Position numbers and translations under genes: made by a program. Shown one piece after another: positions 56,779 through 64,000 of a stretch of DNA of 64,000 nt; positions within the stretch are counted from its first letter, which is position 1, and each line of letters begins with the position of its first letter. The stretch spans positions 62,001 to 126,000 of the forward strand of contig CM082578.2 in the NCBI GenBank assembly GCA_040954595.2. Reading direction: 5' to 3'. Under the pieces are notes generated by a model. That model worked only from the letters and a program-made list of their open reading frames with translations. It was not told where the DNA came from and made no database searches. This DNA comes from Balanoglossus misakiensis (taxonomy: Eukaryota > Hemichordata).

Positions 56779-58829
56779 GGGGGGGGGGGGACAGAACGGT
56801 TAAATACTACATTTATCAGATATCAGCTAATTTTGGACAATCATCTAAAATGTAAATCATCTTTTCATATTTGGATATCTGATGATGTATGACATTTCCA
56901 TTATATGTAAAAATGGTGCTGATTATAAAAATGCACTCTGAATGAGCTGATTTAATGCAAAATTGCGTTTTATTCGTTTTTGCACCAAAAAGGTCATTTT
57001 TAGGCAAAACATTCTTTTTTTTTTTAATTCGGTGACCTGATCATATATAAACAATTGCTTGTATGTTAAAAGTTTTTATGACTTTTAAAAGCAGTGACAC
57101 TGGCGGCATTCAACACGAAAATAACAATTTTAGCCACAATTTGGTCAAAATGGTAAATTTTTGAAAATTACAAAAAATACCTGTTTTCTACATTTTCGGA
57201 AATCTGATGGAGTATAGAATGCTCTTCGTACGTATATATCGATACAAATTCCACAAAAGACCGTCTAATTTGGCTCACTGCAGACAAAATTGCGTTTTAC
57301 AAAATTTTCCTTGAAAATGTCATTTTTAGAAAAAAAAAATAAAAAAACCTTTTATCTTCGAATTTGGTGCCCTGATCATATATGACATGTTGATTGTATG
57401 TTAAAACTTTCGACCACTCCAAAAATGCAGAGATATTGACGGAATTCAAGAAAAAATAGCCATTTTGGCCATATTTTGACAAAAATGGTAAATTTTTAAA
57501 AAATCATAAAAAATTAACTCTTTTCTTCATTTTCGGAAATATTATGGAGCATGAAGTGTCGTTCTCTTGTAAAAAGTGCTGCAAATTCCAGAAAAGGCGG
57601 TATAATTTGAATCACCCAAGACAAAATTACCATTTTCGACTTTTTTTCGAAAAATTGTCTTTTTTACAAAATAAATAAGAATTAATTCTTTTCTTAGTTT
57701 CAAACGGGTAGAGATACTTTCCACACGGGTTTTCTAACATTGAATTCCCGTTCATCAACTCAGATTTCCTACAGCATAAGTCGGCTAAAACCCTGAGACT
57801 TTAGAGCAGAAACAGTTGCACACTGGTAACGTTGAAAAAGTCGATTTTTCTACGGCCTGGCTCGGCTAAATCTCCGTCACAATATGACAGACACTATCGT
57901 ACGTTAGCAACGGTGATCAAGTCAGATTTTCAACGGCATGGGTTGGATAAAGCCCCGGCACTATAGAGCAGAAACACGCGTACAGAGACCACGTTGATCA
58001 AGTCTGATCTCCTACGGCTTGGCTCGACTAAAACCCCGGCACACTATGACAGACACTAGCGTTCGTTAGCAACGTTGATCAAGTCAGATTTCCTACGGCA
58101 TGGCTTTGCTAAAGCCCTGACACTCTAGAGCAGAAACACGCGTACAGAGACCACGTTGATCTACTCACATTTCCTTCGGCCTGGCACGGCTGATGCCCCG
58201 GCACTATATATAGGACACAGACTGGCGTAAGTTAACAACGGTAATCACGTCGGGTTTCCTACGGCCTGGCTCAGCTGAAGCCCCGGCACTCTAGAGCAGA
58301 AACAGGCGTACATTGACCACGTTGATCAAGTCAGATTTCCTACGGCGTGACTCGGCTGGTGCACCGGCTCTATATGACACAGACTGGCGTAAGTTATCAA
58401 CGGTGATTACGTCGGATTTCCTACGGCCTGGTTTAGCTGAAGCCCCGGCACTTTAGAGCGGAAACACGCGTACATTGACCACGATGATCAAGTCAGATCT
58501 CCTACGGCCTGGCTCGACTAAAACCCCGGCACACCATGACAGACACTAGCGTTCGTTAGCAACGGTGATCAAGTCGGATTTCCTTCGGCCTGGCTCTGCA
58601 AAAGACCCGACACTCTAGTACAAAGACGTTGGCTAAGTCGGGCAAACCGAACAGGGAAAGTCACAGCGGGTCAACACTCGACATTTGTTCCGGTAGGACT
58701 GCATTATTGCCTGTCAATTTATAGAGAAAGCCCGAATTTAACCAGGGCGTTTCAAACACCGACGTTAGTTGGGGGCACGGCCTGCAGTACTGCCGGGTAA
58801 GCTGACATCAGCGTACCGCATATAATGTA
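56779..58829 (-). repeat. Satellite unit R12 (2051 bp, copy of R2)
   Basis: Carries the R2 markers (CTGAGACTTTAGAG near 57794, CCTTTTATCTTCG near 57348). Confidence 0.95.
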
Positions 58830-60710
58830 GGGGGGGGGAACAGAACGGTTAAATACTACATTTATCAGATATCAGCTAATTTTGGACAATCATCTAAAAT
58901 GTAAATCATCTTTTCATATTTGGATATCTGATGATGTATGAAATTTCCAATATATGTAAAAATGGTGCTGATTATAAAAAATGCACTCTGAATGAGCTGA
59001 TTTAATACAAAATTGCGTTTTATTCGTTTTTGCACCAAAAAGGTCATTTTTAGGCAAAACATTCTTTATTTTTTTAATTCGGTGACCTGATCATATATAA
59101 GCAATTGCTTGCATGTTAAAAGTTTTTATGACTTTTAAAAGCAGTGACACTGGCGGCATTCAACACGAAAATAACAATTTTAACCACAATTTGGTCAAAA
59201 TGGTAAATTTTTGAAAATTACAAAAAATACCTGTTTTCTACATTTTCGGAAATCTGATGGAGTATAGAATGCTCTTCGTATATATATATCGATACAAATT
59301 CCACAAAAGACCGTCTAATTTGGCTCACTGCAGACAAAATTGCGTTTTACCAAATTTTCCTTGAAAATGTCATTTTTAGAAAAATAAAATAAAAAAACCT
59401 TCGTTCTTCGAATTTGGTGCCCTGATCATATATGATATGTTGATTGTATGTTAAAACTTTCGACCACTCCAAAAATGCAGAGATATTGACGGAATTCAAG
59501 AAAAAATAGCCATTTTGGCCATATTTTGACAAAATGGTACATTTTTAAAAAATCATAAAAAATAAACTCTTTTCTTCATTTTCGGAAATATTATGGAGCA
59601 TGAAGTGTCGTTCTCTTGTAAAAAGTGCTGCAAATTCCAGAAAATGTGGTATAATTTGAATCACCCAAGACAAAATTACCATTTTCGACTTGTTTTCGAA
59701 AAATTGTCTTTTTTACAAAATAAATAAGAATAAATTCTTTTCTTAGTTTCAAACGGGTAGAGATACTTTCCACACGGGTTTTCTAACATTGAATTCCCGT
59801 TTATCAACTCAGATTTCCTACAGCATAAGTCGGCTAAAACCCTGACACTCTAGAGCAGAAACAGTTGCACACTGATAACGTTGAACAAGTCGATTTTTCT
59901 ACGGCCTGGCACGGCTAAATCTCGTCACAATATGACAGACACTAGCGTACGTTAGCAACGGTGATCAAGTCAGATTATCAACGGCATGGGTTGGATAAAG
60001 CCCCGGCACTCTAGAGCAAAAACACGCGTACAGAGACCACGTTGATCAAGTCTGATCTCCTACGGCTTGGCTCGACTAAAACCCCGGCACACTATGACAG
60101 ACACTAGCGTTCGTTAGCAACGTTGATCAAGTCAGATTTCCTACGGCATGGCTCAGCTGAAGCCCCGGCACTCTAGAGCAGAAACAGGCGTACATTGACC
60201 ACGTTGATCAAGTCAGATTTCCTACGGCGTGACTCGGCTGGTGCACCGGCTCTATATGACACAGACTGGCGTAAGTTATCAACGGTGATTACGTCGGATT
60301 TCCTACGGCCTGGTTTAGCTGAAGCCCCGGCACTTTAGAGCGGAAACACGCGTACATTGACCACGATGATCAAGTCAGATCTCCTACGGCCTGGCTCGAC
60401 TAAAACCCCGGCACACCATGACAGACACTAGCGTTCGTTAGCAACGGTGATCAAGTCGGATTTCCTTCGGCCTTGCTCTGCAAAAGACCCGACACTCTAG
60501 TACAAAGACGTTGGCTAAGTCGGGCAAACCGAACAGGGAAAGTCACAGCGGGTCAACACTCGACATTTGTTCCGGTAGGACTGCTTTATTGCCTGTCAAT
60601 TTATAGAGAAAGCCCGAATTTAACCAGGGCGTTTCAAACACCGACGTTAGTTGGGGCACGGCCTGCAGTACTGCCGGGTAAGCTGACATCAGCGTACCGC
60701 ATATAATGTA
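58830..60710 (-). repeat. Satellite unit R13 (1881 bp)
   Basis: Short form with the R5/R7 join near 60150. The G-tract is among the shortest in the window (9). Confidence 0.95.
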
Positions 60711-62761
60711 GGGGGGGGGGGGAACAGAACGGTTAAATACTACATTTATCAGATATCAGCTAATTTTGGACAATCATCTAAAATGTAAATCATCTTTTCA
60801 TATTTGGATATCTGATGATGTATGAAATTTCCAATATATGTAAAAATGGTGCTGATTATAAAAAATGCACTCTGAATGAGCTGATTTAATACAAAATTGC
60901 GTTTTATTCGTTTTTGCGCCAAAAAGGTCATTTTTAGGCAAAACATTCTTTATTTTTTTAATTCGGTGACCTGATCATATATAAGCAATTGCTTGCATGT
61001 TAAAAGTTTTTATGACTTTTAAAAGCAGTGACACTGGCGGCATTCAACACGAAAATAACAATTTTAACCACAATTTGGTCAAAATGGTAAATTTTTGAAA
61101 ATTACAAAAAATACCTGTTTTCTACATTTTCGGAAATCTGATGGAGTATAGAATGCTCTTCGTATATATATATCGATACAAATTCCACAAAAGACCGTCT
61201 AATTTGGCTCACTGCAGACAAAATTGCGTTTTACCAAATTTTCCTTGAAAATGTCATTTTTAGAAAAATAAAATAAAAAAAACTTCGTTCTTCGAATTTG
61301 GTGCCCTGATCATATATGATATGTTGATTGTATGTTAAAACTTTCGACCACTCCAAAAATGCAGAGATATTGACGGAATTCAAGAAAAAATAGCCATTTT
61401 GGCCATATTTTGACAAAATGGTACATTTTTAAAAAATCATAAAAAATAAACTCTTTTCTTCATTTTCGGAAATATTATGGAGCATGAAGTGTCGTTCTCT
61501 TGTAAAAAGTGCTGCAAATTCCAGAAAATGTGGTATAATTTGAATCACCCAAGACAAAATTACCATTTTCGACTTGTTTTCGAAAAATTGTCTTTTTTAC
61601 AAAATAAATAAGAATAAATTCTTTTCTTAGTTTCAAACGGGTAGAGATACTTTCCACACGGGTTTTCTAACATTGAATTCCCGTTTATCAACTCAGATTT
61701 CCTACAGCATAAGTCGGCTAAAACCCTGACACTCTAGAGCAGAAACAGTTGCACACTGATAACGTTGAACAAGTCGATTTTTCTACGGCCTGGCACGGCT
61801 AAATCTCGTCACAATATGACAGACACTAGCGTACGTTAGCAACGGTGATCAAGTCAGATTTTCAACGGCATGGGTTGGATAAAGCCCCGGCACTCTAGAG
61901 CAGAAACACGCATACAGAGACCACGTTGATCAAGTCTGATCTCCTACGGCTTGGCTCGACTAAAACCCCGGCACACTATGACAGACACTAGCGTTCGTTA
62001 GCAACGTTGATCAAGTCAGATTTCCTACGGCATGGCTTTGCTAAAGCCCTGACACTCTAGAGCAGAAACACGCGTACAGAGACCACGTTGATCTACTCAC
62101 ATTTCCTTCGGCCTGGCACGGCTGATGCCCCGGCACTATATATAGGACACAGACTGGCGTAAGTTAACAACGGTAATCACGTCGGGTTTCCTACGGCCTG
62201 GCTCAGCTGAAGCCCCGGCACTCTAGAGCAGAAACAGGCGTACATTGACCACGTTGATCAAGTCAGATTTCCTACGGCGTTACTCGGCTGGTGCACCGGC
62301 TCTATATGACACAGACTGGCGTAAGTTATCAACGGTGATTACGTCGGATTTCCTACGGCCTGGTTTAGCTGAAGCCCCGGCACTTTAGAGCGGAAACACG
62401 CTTACATTGACCACGATGATCAAGTCAGATCTCCTACGGCCTGGCTCGACTAAAACCCCGGCACACCATGACAGACACTAGCGTTCGTTAGCAACGGTGA
62501 TCAAGTCGGATTTCCTTCGGCCTGGCTCTGCAAAAGACCCGACACTCTAGTACAAAGACGTTGGCTAAGTCGGGCAAACCGAACAGGGAAAGTCACAGCG
62601 GGTCAACACTCGACATTTGTTCCGGTAGGACTGCTTTATTGCCTGTCAATTTATAGAGAAAGCCCGAATTTAACCAGGGCGTTTCAAACACCGACGTTAG
62701 TTGGGGGCACGGCCTGCAGTACTGCCGGGTAAGCTGACATCAGCGTACCGCATATAATGTA
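60711..62761 (-). repeat. Satellite unit R14 (2051 bp)
   Basis: Full form with the TATATATA sub-monomer present (near 62138). Confidence 0.95.
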
Positions 62762-64000
62762 GGGGGGGGGGGGAACAGAACGGTTAAATACTACATTTAT
62801 CAGATATCAGCTAATTTTGGACAATCATCTAAAATGTAAATCATCTTTTCATATTTGGATATCTGATGAAGTATGAAATTTCCAATATATGTAAAAATGG
62901 TGCTGATTATAAAAAATGCACTCTGAATGAGCTGATTTAATACAAAATTGCGTTTTATTCGTTTTTGCACCAAAAAGGTCATTTTTAGGCAAAACATTCT
63001 TTATTTTTTTAATTCGGTGACCTGATCATATATAAGCAATTTCTTGCATGTTAAAAGTTTTTATGACTTTTAAAAGCAGTGACACTGGCGGCATTCAACA
63101 CGAAAATAACAATTTTAGCCACAATTTGGTCAAAATGGTAAATTTTTGAAAATTACAAAAAATACCTGTTTTCTACATTTTCGGAAATCTGATGGAGTAT
63201 AGAATGCTCTTCGTATATATATATCGATACAAATTCCACAAAAGACCGTCTAATTTGGCTCACTGCAGACAAAATTGCGTTTTACCAAATTTTCCTTGAA
63301 AATGTCATTTTTAGAAAAATAAAATAAAAAAACCTTCGTTCTTCGAATTTGGTGCCCTGATCATATATGATATGTTGATTGTATGTTAAAACTTTCGACC
63401 ACTCCAAAAATGCAGAGATATTGACGGAATTCAAGAAAAAATAGCCATTTTGGCCATATTTTGACAAAATGGTACATTTTTAAAAAATCATAAAAAATAA
63501 ACTCTTTTCTTCATTTTCGGAAATATTATGGAGCATGATGTGTCGTTCTTTTGTAAAAAGTGCTGCAAATTCCAGAAAATGTGGTATAATTTGAATCACC
63601 CAAGACAAAATTACCATTTTCGACTTGTTTTCGAAAAATTGTCTTTTTTACAAAATAAATAAGAATAAATTCTTTTCTTAGTTTCAAACGGGTAGAGATA
63701 CTTTCCACACGGGTTTTCAAACATTGAATTCCCGTTTATCAACTCAGATTTCCTACAGCATAAGTCGGCTAAAACCCTGACACTCTAGAGCAGAAACAGT
63801 TGCACACTGATAACGTTGAACAAGTCGATTTTTCTACGGCCTGGCACGGCTAAATCTCGTCACAATATGACAGACACTAGCGTACGTTAGCAACGGTGAT
63901 CAAGTCAGATTTTCAACGGCATGGGTTGGATAAAGCCCCGGCACTCTAGAGCAGAAACACGCGTACAGAGACCACGTTGATCAAGTCTGATCTCCTACGG
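62762..64000 (-). repeat. Satellite unit R15 (cut by window edge)
   Basis: AT half complete and the first sub-monomers of the GC half; continues beyond the window. Confidence 0.95.

Larger units (their letters stand above)
33962..64000 (-). repeat. Right satellite array, ~2.05 kb unit, minus orientation
   Basis: The same satellite as 3985-27243 but reverse-complemented throughout, so C-tracts appear as G-tracts. G-tract starts at 34970, 37024, 39074, 41122, 43175, 45059, 47105, 48991, 51121, 53167, 55216, 56779, 58830, 60711 and 62762 give unit lengths of 2054, 2050, 2048, 2053, 1884, 2046, 1886, 2130, 2046, 2049, 1563, 2051, 1881 and 2051. The array continues past the right edge. No gene is supported in it. 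Confidence 0.95.

Noticed and set aside
16484-63720. Recurrent 60-72 codon open frames in the AT half of almost every satellite unit
   Set aside because: They track the repeat, have no consistent true ATG, are broken by homopolymer indels in some units and show no protein-like domain; repeat copies explain the recurrence.
3985-64000. CRISPR array or rDNA intergenic spacer
   Set aside because: Repeats are contiguous with no unique spacers, and no rRNA sequence flanks them; the spacer-like sub-repeats and TATA-like core alone are not enough.

Overview
The window is eukaryotic repeat DNA, probably from a marine or aquatic invertebrate animal. The evidence is an L1/Tx1-type LINE, an L2/CR1-type LINE tail, a Gypsy element with a chromodomain and two BEL/Pao lineages, all embedded in a long satellite array. 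The sequence does not fix the species. I see no host protein-coding gene, tRNA, rRNA or CRISPR. Most short open frames in the window are by-products of the satellite.

Layout: (1) 1-3984 is a 5'-truncated L1/Tx1-like LINE on the minus strand. Its ORF2 is open from the endonuclease through the reverse transcriptase to the window edge, and is broken only by a 0.3 kb L2/CR1-type 3' fragment at 2568-2865. (2) 3985-27243 is a tandem array of a roughly 2.05 kb satellite unit on the plus strand. A young 7.3 kb Gypsy element (7791-15093) and a composite rearrangement holding a BEL/Pao integrase fragment (23242-24709) interrupt it. (3) 27244-33961 is a head-to-head inverted pair of a second BEL/Pao element. 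Each arm ends outward in the same 387 bp LTR, and the arms are separated by a 658 bp unpaired centre. (4) 33962-64000 is the same satellite in the opposite orientation, about fifteen units continuing past the window.

Each satellite unit has a GC-rich half made of 81-85 bp sub-monomers in two alternating types (162-166 bp dimers), an AT-rich half made of three degenerate A+B module pairs (about 339 bp per pair), and a C-tract. Length variants differ by whole dimers. Some units are nearly identical neighbours, others are mosaics, and a multi-unit block recurs about 20 kb away, so unequal exchange appears active.

The most notable structure is the inverted duplication. The BEL element and its flanking satellite are mirrored about a small asymmetric centre, and array orientation flips there. 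The arms share the same old deletions but differ by scattered substitutions and a 27 bp deletion, which argues against a simple hairpin-read artefact. Order of events inferred: satellite; BEL insertion and internal deletions; fold-back duplication; independent drift of the arrays. The Gypsy insertion into the left array is recent by its LTRs, but its timing relative to the fold-back is not shown.
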